From positions 2,294,001-2,358,000 of the forward strand of contig NZ_CP064686.1 in assembly GCF_023100905.1 (NCBI RefSeq): a DNA stretch of 64,000 nt. Reading direction: 5' to 3'. The notes under the pieces are model-generated. The model was not told the origin of the DNA and ran no database searches. It saw only the letters and a program-made list of their open reading frames with translations. Position numbers and translations under genes: made by a program. Positions 42,608-50,144 of the stretch are shown here, one piece after another; within the stretch, counting starts at the first letter, position 1; every line of letters begins with the position of its first letter. Origin of the DNA: Bradyrhizobium sp. 4 (GTDB lineage: Bacteria > Pseudomonadota > Alphaproteobacteria > Rhizobiales > Xanthobacteraceae).

Positions 42608-43438
42608 CTAGTCCGCGCCTTCATCGGGAATGTTCAACACGGTCCCGCAGGCCTTGCAATGCACCGCGTCGACATCGTGGCGCTGCAGACCGCAGACAGC
42701 GCAGGGGAAGCGTACCTTGGAGGGCGCGAGCAATGCCTTGGCGAGATTCAGGAAAAGGGTCACGCCAAAGATCATGATGACGACGGTTATCAGGCGTCCG
42801 ACAGTTCCGGGCAGGGTGATGTCACCGAAGCCGGTCGTCGTTAGCGCCGTGACCGTGAAGTAGAGCGCGTCGGCATAGTGGGCGATCTGATTGTTGTGAG
42901 ACCTCTGGGTCTCGTAGACGATCCCCGTCATCACAAAAATGAACACCCCGAGGTTGGCGACCGCAAAGACGACTTCCTCATTTCGCCGAAAGAAGGGGCT
43001 GTCGACCCGCAGACGTGCCACCATTTGGTAGTCGCGCAGCAGTCGCAATGTTCGAAATGCGCGCAGGAAGCCGCCGGCTTCTCCTGTGAGTGGTGCAAGG
43101 AACGAAACAATGACGATGATGTCGGTCCAGGTCGAAAGTCGCGCAAGGTCACGCAGCGGCTGACGGCTGATGATCATCCGTGCGGAGAAGTCTGCAAGGA
43201 TCAAGACACCGAACACAACATCGAGCGACTCAATAGCCCTGTTGCGAGGCAGGAACGACGTCGCAATGATGAATAGAACCGTGACGATATCAAGCACGAG
43301 CAAGCCATATCGGAATCTTATGCAGCCGAAAGTGTCGCCTTCATAAAGTTGTCGGATCCTGCTCTTCAGGAGCTCAAATGGGGCGGAGGCAGAGTCGAGC
43401 GCCGCACGTTCCCTCGTGTTGTTGCGATCAAGCACCAT
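42608..43438 (-). CDS. voltage-gated-type potassium channel with C-terminal zinc ribbon
   Basis: The 276-residue protein has six membrane segments: an S1-S4 sensor-like part with a basic S4 (RAFRTLRLLRDYQMVARLR, residues 126-144), then the pore with filter TTTGFGD at 200-206. TTGFGD, rather than TVGYGD, still fits K+ selectivity but is a variant. After the last helix (about 213-235) comes a compact zinc-ribbon: Cys246, Cys249, Cys261 and Cys264, in the pattern CAVCG and CKACG. I know no standard bacterial channel with this ending, so it may sense metal, redox or a partner. Confidence 0.87.
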   Translation of the reverse strand: MVLDRNNTRERAALDSASAPFELLKSRIRQLYEGDTFGCIRFRYGLLVLDIVTVLFIIATSFLPRNRAIESLDVVFGVLILADFSARMIISRQPLRDLARLSTWTDIIVIVSFLAPLTGEAGGFLRAFRTLRLLRDYQMVARLRVDSPFFRRNEEVVFAVANLGVFIFVMTGIVYETQRSHNNQIAHYADALYFTVTALTTTGFGDITLPGTVGRLITVVIMIFGVTLFLNLAKALLAPSKVRFPCAVCGLQRHDVDAVHCKACGTVLNIPDEGAD

Positions 43439-43546
43439 GGTCAGCGATTGCCGATTGTCTTGCTCGGGCTGTCTGCCCGCCGAGAAAATGAGGTGGTCAA
43501 GCAGCGTCAGGAGAGGAAGTGACCGCCGCGCCTATCTCTCGGCATC

Positions 43547-44452
43547 CTATCCCTCCGAAGGATCGAGCATTTCGCCGATCTTGTTAACGGCGACGTTGAT
43601 CGACATGCCGAGGTAGTCGCCGGGGTCGCCAAACCACGAGCCGGCCAGCGGCACGGCCTGGCCCGGATGCCGCGCAATGGCCACAGGGATCAGGTCGAAG
43701 CCGGCGCTCAGGCTGTTGGTTGGGTCGTAATCCAGCCAGCCGGCACCGGGCAGGAACACCTGCACCCACGCGTGGGTCGCGCCGGAGCCGGTCATGCCGA
43801 CGGCGCCGCCATCGAGCGCCGCGTCGTAGAGATAGCCGCTGACGAAGCGGGATGCGAAGCCGAGCCGACGCAAGGTCTCGATCATCAACCAGGCGAAGTC
43901 CCGGCATGTACCTGATCTCGTGCGCAGTGTTTCGCTCGGGGGTTGGGTGCCTTCGGCCTCTCTTCCGCGATAGCTGAACTCGCTGCGGAACATGCCCAGC
44001 ATACGGCGCAGCACGTCGACGGTCCGGTCCTGATCGCCGGCGACAAAGCTCTTGGTCCAGCTCGCATGGCTGCCGTCTGCATCGTCAGCATGCGGACGCA
44101 GGTAACCTGCAAGGTCGGTCCATTCGTCCGGGGTATACTGCACGGGAACCTCTTCGGCCCGGGGCTCCAGCGGAAACGTCTCCAGACCCTTAATGCCGAA
44201 ATAGATGCCGCGAACCTTGAACGTGAATGTCAGTTCGCTGCCGGGTTCGCTGAATTCCATCACCGTGACGGCATTGGAGCGGGAGTCGGTGACCCAATGC
44301 ACCTTTGATGGCAGGCTGGTCCGAGCGGACCAACGAAGCAGTCGGGTCGAGGAGCCGCGCCGCGGCAGGAACATCGCTCGGTGCGTGCCGAACGTAACCG
44401 GCTTTGCGTAGCGGTAGGTCGTGGTGTGTGTGATCTCGCCAATGATCGCCAT
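43547..44452 (-). CDS. transglutaminase-like cysteine protease family protein
   Basis: The 301-residue protein starts MAIIGEITHTTTYRYAKPVT, the N-terminal bacterial transglutaminase domain, and continues into a transglutaminase core. The catalytic triad can be read as Cys in SGTCRDFAWLMIETLRRLG, His in GATHAWVQVFLPGAGW and Asp in LDYDPTNS. Members are cytoplasmic peptidase-like enzymes of uncertain substrate, often beside circularly permuted ATP-grasp genes, which are absent here. The frame is open to 44665, but the part before 44452 is not family-like. Confidence 0.87.
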   Translation of the reverse strand: MAIIGEITHTTTYRYAKPVTFGTHRAMFLPRRGSSTRLLRWSARTSLPSKVHWVTDSRSNAVTVMEFSEPGSELTFTFKVRGIYFGIKGLETFPLEPRAEEVPVQYTPDEWTDLAGYLRPHADDADGSHASWTKSFVAGDQDRTVDVLRRMLGMFRSEFSYRGREAEGTQPPSETLRTRSGTCRDFAWLMIETLRRLGFASRFVSGYLYDAALDGGAVGMTGSGATHAWVQVFLPGAGWLDYDPTNSLSAGFDLIPVAIARHPGQAVPLAGSWFGDPGDYLGMSINVAVNKIGEMLDPSEG

Positions 44453-44602
44453 GCATTGATCCGCTTCGATGTCTCGCGCCTGCGAGCTGGCGACGCCGCT
44501 TGCTGTGGTGCGGTTGGTCAAGCCAAACGGCGGCTGAATCGTTTTCCCCACAGGGCGAGCGCATACAAGGTCCCGAGCCTTCGCTTTGGCCGTCCCGGCC
44601 CA

Positions 44603-44616
44603 TTGATCTAGATCAA
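44603..44616. promoter_or_regulatory. FixK/FNR-type binding site
   Basis: TTGAT-CTAG-ATCAA is a perfect 14-bp FixK2/FNR palindrome. It is centred 75 bp upstream of the periplasmic protein gene at 44683, which allows a class II promoter with a start near 44651. It is also 158 bp upstream of the leftward transglutaminase gene. Confidence 0.75.
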
Positions 44617-44682
44617 CGTTGCTCTGGTTATCTGGCTCTCGATCTGCGCGATCGTAATTCGGCATTCGGTGCCTTGATCACA

Positions 44683-45096
44683 ATGAAAATCAAATTGGCA
44701 GCCGTCGTACTGCTCGCGCTGATCATGTCGGGACCGGCGCGAGCCGCGATGCTCAGCGACGCCGAGGCGACGTTCCTCGACCAGCTCGTCACCGCGTCCG
44801 CGGTGCTCGAACAACGATGTGTCGGCTACGAAGTCAATGGTGCCGGCAGTGTCCAGCTCGGCGCCCGACTTCTCGGCAGCACGGATGCCGCGATGGCGAT
44901 GATCGAGGCCCATTCTGCGGCCATCAAGGCCCGCGATGGCGAGACCTCCGATCCCGGTAAATTTCGCCCCGAAGTGTCCGACGCGGCCGCCAAAACGTTC
45001 AGGCGCGTCCGGACCGATCTGATCAGAAACCCGAAGAGAGCCTGCGTCGACTATGGCGATGCCAGCGTGGATCGCGGTCTGCTGAGGCGGTACTGA
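44683..45096 (+). CDS. periplasmic hypothetical protein, possibly FixK-regulated
   Basis: The 137-residue protein starts MKIKLAAVVLLALIMSGPAR, a signal peptide cleaved near ARA-AML. The mature part is helical, with cysteines in EQRCVGYEV and KRACVDYGDASV that may pair. I do not recognise the domain. It stands alone, preceded by a perfect FixK/FNR box at a usable distance and followed by a bidirectional terminator (45132-45157). Induction under low oxygen is inferred from the box only. Confidence 0.72.
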   Translation: MKIKLAAVVLLALIMSGPARAAMLSDAEATFLDQLVTASAVLEQRCVGYEVNGAGSVQLGARLLGSTDAAMAMIEAHSAAIKARDGETSDPGKFRPEVSDAAAKTFRRVRTDLIRNPKRACVDYGDASVDRGLLRRY

Positions 45097-45131
45097 ACCG
45101 GGACTTGAGGGATTTAGATCTGCGCAAACGA

Positions 45132-45157
45132 AAGGGCCGTCTCGAAAGACGGCCCTT
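45132..45157. terminator. bidirectional terminator between convergent genes
   Basis: AAGGGCCGTCT-CGAA-AGACGGCCCTT is a perfect 11-bp stem with a stable four-base loop. It lies between the stops of the convergent genes at 45096 and 45163, with a T-rich stretch to its right and A-rich bases to its left. Confidence 0.85.
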
Positions 45158-45162
45158 GGTTG

Positions 45163-45579
45163 TTATTCGACAATCTCGACGACCCGGTGGGTTCGCGGTT
45201 CGACCAGAACCGTGCGACCGTTCACCACCGTGTAACGATACTCACGGGCGCCGTACTCGGGTGGCACCTCGTAATAGGTCACGCCCTCCTCCGGAAGAAC
45301 CGCCCCGACTCTCACATCCTCGCGGTACTGATATGAGGGCCGCCGCTGTTCGACGACGTAGGAGTGAAAGCGAGGACGTTGATCGACGCCAAGGACTCCC
45401 GCCACGCCGCCAACGACGCCGCCGACTACGCCACCCACAACTGCACCGACAGGCCCTGCCGCTCGCTCACCATCCCGCGCACCGCGTTCGACGCCTCCGG
45501 GAACGCCCTGGGCCTGGGTCGTTACGGGAAGCAGGACGGCGACGGCAACAGCGGCGGCTCCGACTAAACGGCAAATCAT
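45163..45579 (-). CDS. DUF1236-type secreted protein with glycine zipper
   Basis: The 138-residue protein starts MICRLVGAAAVAVAVLLPVT with cleavage near TQA. A glycine-zipper-like stretch (GAVVGGVVGGVVGGVAGVLG) precedes a DUF1236 domain (VGAVLPEEGVTYYEVPPEYG, YRYTVVNGRTVLVEPRTHRV). The zipper suggests membrane association or oligomer formation. AGGAG six bases before the ATG fixes the start at 45579. It is related in its C-terminal half to the protein at 8561-8905. Confidence 0.82.
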   Translation of the reverse strand: MICRLVGAAAVAVAVLLPVTTQAQGVPGGVERGARDGERAAGPVGAVVGGVVGGVVGGVAGVLGVDQRPRFHSYVVEQRRPSYQYREDVRVGAVLPEEGVTYYEVPPEYGAREYRYTVVNGRTVLVEPRTHRVVEIVE

Positions 45580-45759
45580 GGCAGCTCCTATGGTGGGGGA
45601 TTGGTGCAAGACCAAGTACCAAGCCGACCATAGGTTCCCCAGAAGTCATGGACTGCGGGCGTTATTGCCCGAATGGGCTCGTGCGGCCTGCAATTGCGGG
45701 CAATCCAGCGCGCCCTTACCGCGTAAACTGCAGCACCGCGAGAAGCGAACGTCTCCCAT

Positions 45760-46461
45760 CTATGAACGCGGGCCCTGCTGTTCGGCTTGCTCACCCGCAA
45801 TCCGCGCCAGGTAATCCTTCTTGCTGAACTGCATGTGATCCACACACAGCTGCGCCAGCGCCCAGCTGTCACGGCCCTTCAACAGCTCGATCATCAGCTC
45901 GTGCTGGCGCTGTGATTGCGCGAGGCCGTCTCGGTCGGCGAGGTTCTTGGCGCGCATCGGCAACGTCAGGTTCATGTAGTCCTGCAGCGAGCGCACCAGA
46001 TAGGGATTGCCGCAGGCCGAGAACAGCGCGAGGTGGAAGGCGTCGTTGGCCTCGTGGATGCCGCGCAGGTCCTGCAAATCCGCTCTCGCGCAATATTGCC
46101 GCTGCAATGCGGAGAGCTCGTCGATCAGGCCTTGCGGAGCGGGCAGGGGGATCATCAACGCCGCCTGCCGGGTCAGCATCTCCCGGACCTCGTAGATCTG
46201 CCCGACCTCTTCGGCCGAGTAGAACCGCACGGTGGCGCCGACATTCTTCTCGCGGCGGACGATGCCGCGGCGCTCCGCATCCACCAGCGCCTGGCGCACG
46301 AAGTGCCGCGAGGTGCCGTAAGCCGACATCAGCGCGTCTTCCGTGAGGCGCGCGCCCGGCGCGAGCCGGCCGAAGATGATGTCCTCCTCGAGCCGCGCGA
46401 CGATGTCGTCCGGATCGTCGCGCCGGACCGTCATGGCTTCTGCGGTGTGAGTGTCGGACAT
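45760..46461 (-). CDS. GntR-family transcriptional regulator (FCD subfamily)
   Basis: The 233-residue protein has a winged helix-turn-helix at about 10-75 (LEEDIIFGRLAPGARLTEDA, then SRHFVRQALVDAERRGIVRR) and an all-helical FCD ligand domain with HEANDAFHLALFSACGNPYL. FCD regulators usually respond to an organic acid or sugar acid. It is divergent from the IlvD/Edd-type dehydratase and TRAP genes, and two copies of an ATTG-T/A-CAAT operator lie between them. I start at 46461 because GGGAGG precedes it at a suitable distance. Confidence 0.9.
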   Translation of the reverse strand: MSDTHTAEAMTVRRDDPDDIVARLEEDIIFGRLAPGARLTEDALMSAYGTSRHFVRQALVDAERRGIVRREKNVGATVRFYSAEEVGQIYEVREMLTRQAALMIPLPAPQGLIDELSALQRQYCARADLQDLRGIHEANDAFHLALFSACGNPYLVRSLQDYMNLTLPMRAKNLADRDGLAQSQRQHELMIELLKGRDSWALAQLCVDHMQFSKKDYLARIAGEQAEQQGPRS

Positions 46462-46515
46462 GCCCTCGGCCTCCCGGCGCTTGGCCGGTCCGTACTGTGG
46501 AGCAGGCAAGGCTCA

Positions 46516-46527
46516 GATTGTCAATAA
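46516..46527. promoter_or_regulatory. GntR operator, copy 1
   Basis: GATTGTCAATAA contains the 9-bp palindrome ATTG-T-CAAT. It is the exact inverse of copy 2 at 46580-46591 and lies 55 bp upstream of the gntR-type start. Confidence 0.65.
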
Positions 46528-46579
46528 TTTGGTCGTCACCAGGGCGCCAATGGCGAAAATGCCAAGTTTGATGTCTGCC

Positions 46580-46591
46580 TTATTGACAATC
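46580..46591. promoter_or_regulatory. GntR operator, copy 2
   Basis: TTATTGACAATC is the exact reverse complement of copy 1 and contains ATTG-A-CAAT. It lies 43 bp before the dehydratase start, so one regulator could control both divergent promoters. Confidence 0.65.
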
Positions 46592-46633
46592 AAGGGGCAG
46601 GCTGTACGACAATGACCCGATGATGGGAGTGGT

Positions 46634-48355
46634 ATGATGACGAGTGGGTTGCGCAAAGGGCTGACGAGCTATGGCGATGCCGGCTTCTCGCTGTTTCTGC
46701 GCAAGGCGTTCATCAAGGCCATGGGCTATTCCGACGACGCGCTCGAGCGCCCGATCGTCGGCATCACCAACACCTACAGCGACTACAATCCCTGCCACGG
46801 CAACGTCCCGCAGATCATCGAGGCCGCCAAGCGCGGCGTGATGCTGTCGGGCGCGATGCCGTTCGTATTCCCGACTATCTCGATCGCCGAGAGCTTTGCG
46901 CATCCGACCTCGATGTATCTGCGCAATCTGATGGCGATGGACACCGAGGAGATGATCCGGGCCCAGCCGATGGATTCGGTGATCGTCATTGGCGGCTGCG
47001 ACAAGACACTGCCGGCGCAGGTGATGGCCGCGATCAGCGCCGATCTGCCGACGGTGGTCATTCCCGTTGGCCCCATGGTGGTTGGTCATCACAAGGGCGA
47101 GGTGCTGGGCGCCTGCACTGATTGCCGCCGTCTCTGGGGCAAGTATCGCGCCGGCGAAATGGACGATGTCGAGATCGAGGCGGTCAACGGCCGCCTCGCA
47201 CCATCGGTCGGCACCTGCATGGTGATGGGCACGGCCTCCACCATGGCTTGCATGATCGAGGCCATGGGCCTGTCGCTGCCTATGAGCGCGACGATCCCCG
47301 CGCCGCATGCCGAGCGTTTTCGCCTTGCCGAGGCGAGCGGCAAGGTCGCTGCCGAGATGGCCAAGACCAAGGGACCGAAGCCAAGTGAAGTGCTGACGCC
47401 GGCATCTTTCAAGAACGCGCAGGTCGTGCTCCAGGCCATCGGCGGCTCGACCAATGGCCTGATCCATCTCACCGCGATGGCGCATCGCTCGCCGCACCGG
47501 CTCGATCTCGGTGTCTTCGACCAGATCGGCCGCGAGGTGCCGGTGCTGGTCGATCTCAAACCGTCCGGCGAGCATTACATGGAGCATTTTCATCATGCCG
47601 GTGGCGTGCCGAAGTTGCTGGCGCAGCTTGGCGATCTCGTCGATCTCGATGCGAGGACGATCACGGGCGAGAGCCTGCGCGACGTCGTCGCGAAGGCGGA
47701 AGACGTGCCCGGCCAGGACGTGATCCGTCCGCGCGCCAATCCGATCAAGAAGGAAGGCGGCCTCGCCGTCCTGCACGGTAATCTCGCCCCGCGCGGCGCG
47801 GTCATCAAGCAGTCGGCTGCAAGCCCGAAACTGTTGCAGCACACCGGGCGTGCGGTGGTGTTCGAATCCGTCGAGGACATGACGCTCCGGGTTGACGATC
47901 CCGATCTCGACGTCACCGCCGATGACGTGCTGGTGCTGCGCAACGCCGGCCCCAAGGGGGCGCCCGGCATGCCCGAGGCGGGCTATCTGCCTATCCCGAA
48001 GAAGCTCGCGCGTGGCGGTACCAAGGACATGGTGCGCATTTCGGATGCGCGCATGAGCGGCACCGCGTTCGGCACCATCGTGCTGCACGTCACGCCGGAA
48101 TCCGCCGTGGGCGGGCCGCTGGCGCTGGTGCAGAACGGCGACATGATCCGCCTCGACGTCGCCAAGCGCAGCATCGAGCTTCTCGTCGATGCTACCGAGC
48201 TCGAACGGCGGCGCGGCGCGTTGAAACCCGCGGCTACGCCGGACGAGGCGCGGCGCGGCTATGCCTGGCTATTCAACGAGACCATCATGCAGGCCGACGA
48301 GGGCTGCGATTTCGATTTTATGCAGAGAACTGGGAAGAAGACGGATAAGGGGTGA
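46634..48355 (+). CDS. IlvD/Edd-family dehydratase, probably sugar-acid specific
   Basis: The 573-residue iron-sulfur enzyme has the cluster-ligand cysteines in DYNPCHGNVPQIIEAAKR, IGGCDKTLPAQVMAAI and VGTCMVMGTASTMACMIEAM. Members dehydrate dihydroxy acids: IlvD in branched-chain amino acid synthesis, Edd in 6-phosphogluconate breakdown, and arabonate or xylonate dehydratases. The length, the divergent GntR regulator and the downstream TRAP importer favour a sugar-acid dehydratase over biosynthetic IlvD, but the substrate is not proven. ATG codons at 46634 and 46637 are both possible. Confidence 0.87.
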   Translation: MMTSGLRKGLTSYGDAGFSLFLRKAFIKAMGYSDDALERPIVGITNTYSDYNPCHGNVPQIIEAAKRGVMLSGAMPFVFPTISIAESFAHPTSMYLRNLMAMDTEEMIRAQPMDSVIVIGGCDKTLPAQVMAAISADLPTVVIPVGPMVVGHHKGEVLGACTDCRRLWGKYRAGEMDDVEIEAVNGRLAPSVGTCMVMGTASTMACMIEAMGLSLPMSATIPAPHAERFRLAEASGKVAAEMAKTKGPKPSEVLTPASFKNAQVVLQAIGGSTNGLIHLTAMAHRSPHRLDLGVFDQIGREVPVLVDLKPSGEHYMEHFHHAGGVPKLLAQLGDLVDLDARTITGESLRDVVAKAEDVPGQDVIRPRANPIKKEGGLAVLHGNLAPRGAVIKQSAASPKLLQHTGRAVVFESVEDMTLRVDDPDLDVTADDVLVLRNAGPKGAPGMPEAGYLPIPKKLARGGTKDMVRISDARMSGTAFGTIVLHVTPESAVGGPLALVQNGDMIRLDVAKRSIELLVDATELERRRGALKPAATPDEARRGYAWLFNETIMQADEGCDFDFMQRTGKKTDKG

Positions 48356-48417
48356 CCAACCACCCGAACGAACGCTCAGACCGCTAAAGCGGCGAGCGAT
48401 AAAACAAGGGGGAAACG

Positions 48418-49413
48418 ATGATTGCACGATCCATGCTTGGGCTGGCGGCAACGGCCGCTGTTCTTTTCGTCACGGGCGCATCGGCGCAGGAGGTGAAGCA
48501 TTATCGCTTTGCCTACGACCAGCCGCGCAATACCGGCTATTCCATCGCGGGCGACCTCTTTGCCGAAAAGCTCAAGGAATTGAGCAAAGGCACCATGATC
48601 ATCGATCAATATCCGGGTGCGCAGCTCGGGCAGGAACCGCAGGTGCTCCAGCTCGTGAAGGCGGGCGACGTCGAATTTGCGATCATCTCCTCGGCGAACA
48701 CCGCGACGATCTCGCCGCAAGCGGGCGTGATGTCGTTGCACTTCCTGTTCCGCGACGAGAACCACGTGGTCAAGGGTCTGGCCGATCCAAAAGTGTTCGA
48801 GGCGCTCAAGACCATGATCGACGAGACCACACAGGGCCTGCATGTGATCGCGACCGGCTCGCAGGGCGTGCGCCACATGTACTCCAAGAAGGAGATCCAC
48901 AATGTCGGCGACATCAAGGGCCTGAAGATCCGGGTGCAGGCGACCGCGACCGAGGACACCATGTTCCCGGCCTACGGCGCCCAGACCGTGCACATGCCGT
49001 TCGGCAGCGTCTACACGAGCCTGCAGACCGGCGTCGTCGACGTCGCCGAGAACAGCATCAACGTCTACCTCGTCAACAAGCACTACGAGGTCGCTCCGGT
49101 CCTGAACATCACCGAGCACGAGGCCAACAACGCGCTGGTATTTATCTCCGACAAGCTCTGGCAGAGCCTGTCGGCCGAGCAGAAGGGCTGGGTGCAGGCA
49201 GCGGGGAACGAGGTCAGCTCCAAGGAGCCGCAGAAGGCCTTCGACCTCGAACGCACCGCCGCAGAGAAGCTGAAGAAGATGGGCGTGAAGATCGTCGACA
49301 ACGTCGACAAGAAGACCTTCACGGCGGTCGCCGATCCCTATCTCGGCAAGCTCGCCAAGGAGCTCGGCCCGCACGCCGAGAAGATCAAGGATTTGATCCG
49401 CTCGATCAATTAG
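48418..49413 (+). CDS. TRAP transporter substrate-binding protein (DctP type)
   Basis: The 331-residue periplasmic protein has a Sec signal (MIARSMLGLAATAAVLFVTG, cleavage near ASA-QEV). YPGAQLGQEPQVLQLVKAGD, GLKIRVQATATEDTMFPAYG and MPFGSVYTSLQTGVVDVAEN are DctP-family segments; the Arg of KIRVQ near residue 165 normally binds a carboxylate. It is probably an importer component for the acid that the upstream dehydratase consumes. GGGGGAAACG precedes the ATG. A repeat element separates it from the small permease gene. Confidence 0.92.
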   Translation: MIARSMLGLAATAAVLFVTGASAQEVKHYRFAYDQPRNTGYSIAGDLFAEKLKELSKGTMIIDQYPGAQLGQEPQVLQLVKAGDVEFAIISSANTATISPQAGVMSLHFLFRDENHVVKGLADPKVFEALKTMIDETTQGLHVIATGSQGVRHMYSKKEIHNVGDIKGLKIRVQATATEDTMFPAYGAQTVHMPFGSVYTSLQTGVVDVAENSINVYLVNKHYEVAPVLNITEHEANNALVFISDKLWQSLSAEQKGWVQAAGNEVSSKEPQKAFDLERTAAEKLKKMGVKIVDNVDKKTFTAVADPYLGKLAKELGPHAEKIKDLIRSIN

Positions 49414-49433
49414 GCCGCGTAGCGTTGCCTCCG

Positions 49434-49553
49434 CGTCGTCCCGGCGAAAACCGGGACCCATACGCCGCGGCGGAGCTTGGGGCAGGATAGCCGCCAGCTT
49501 GCTTTGACCACACGCAGCTGGGGGTATGGGTCCCGGCTTTCGCCGGGACGACG
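49434..49553. repeat. dispersed palindromic repeat (family A)
   Basis: The left end is CGTCGTCCCGGCGAAAACCG followed by GGACCCATAC. The right end is its inverse, GTATGGGTCCCGGC then GCCGGGACGACG. It lies between the dctP-type and dctQ-type genes. A diverged second copy lies at 57498-57628. Confidence 0.8.
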
Positions 49554-49562
49554 GGGATAGTG

Positions 49563-50144
49563 ATGACCATCGCCGACAAACTGCTGGTGCAACGCCAGCG
49601 TCACCTCAAATGGCGCGGGCTCGACTGGCTCGAGCTCGCGCTGATGATCCTCTGCGGCGTGCTCTGCTTCGGCTTCTCGCTGTCGGTGACCGCCGACATC
49701 GTCACCCGCACCATCGGCCATCCCTGGCTATGGCTCCAGGAAGTCACGTCGACGCTGTTCATCTACGCGATCTTCGTCGGCACCGCGGCTGCGACCCGGC
49801 GCAACGACCACCTCTATCTCACCGCAATCTCCGAGGCGATGCACGGCACGCCGCGTCTGATCGTCGAAATCATCATCCGCATCGTGGTGCTCGGCGTCGC
49901 CTTCTGCCTGATCTTGTACGGCTATCAGAACTATCTTCGCGGCTTCGGCAGTTTTCGCCTGCCATCGGGCACGCCGATCGCCTCGCTCTACGCGATTATT
50001 CCGCTCTCCGGCGTGCTGGTTGGCCTGTTCACCATCGAGCAGCTCGTCAACGGTCTGCGCAACGGCTTTGACCACCCCGAGCCGCCCGAAGAGGATGGCG
50101 GGGCACCTGTCATCACCGACGTACAGATGAGGGCGCAGCCGTGA
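49563..50144 (+). CDS. TRAP transporter small permease (DctQ type)
   Basis: The 193-residue protein has four predicted helices and the family motif WLWLQEVTSTLFIYAIFVGT. A long cytoplasmic C-terminus (about 35 residues, acidic) follows. The start may be GTG 49560 or ATG 49563. The stop overlaps the GTG start of the large permease (GTGA at 50141-50144). Confidence 0.88.
   Translation: MTIADKLLVQRQRHLKWRGLDWLELALMILCGVLCFGFSLSVTADIVTRTIGHPWLWLQEVTSTLFIYAIFVGTAAATRRNDHLYLTAISEAMHGTPRLIVEIIIRIVVLGVAFCLILYGYQNYLRGFGSFRLPSGTPIASLYAIIPLSGVLVGLFTIEQLVNGLRNGFDHPEPPEEDGGAPVITDVQMRAQP

Noticed and set aside
41303..42844. 513-codon plus-strand frame
   Set aside because: Antisense to the MFS transporter and the channel gene; very rich in Asp, Arg, Gln and His without structure.
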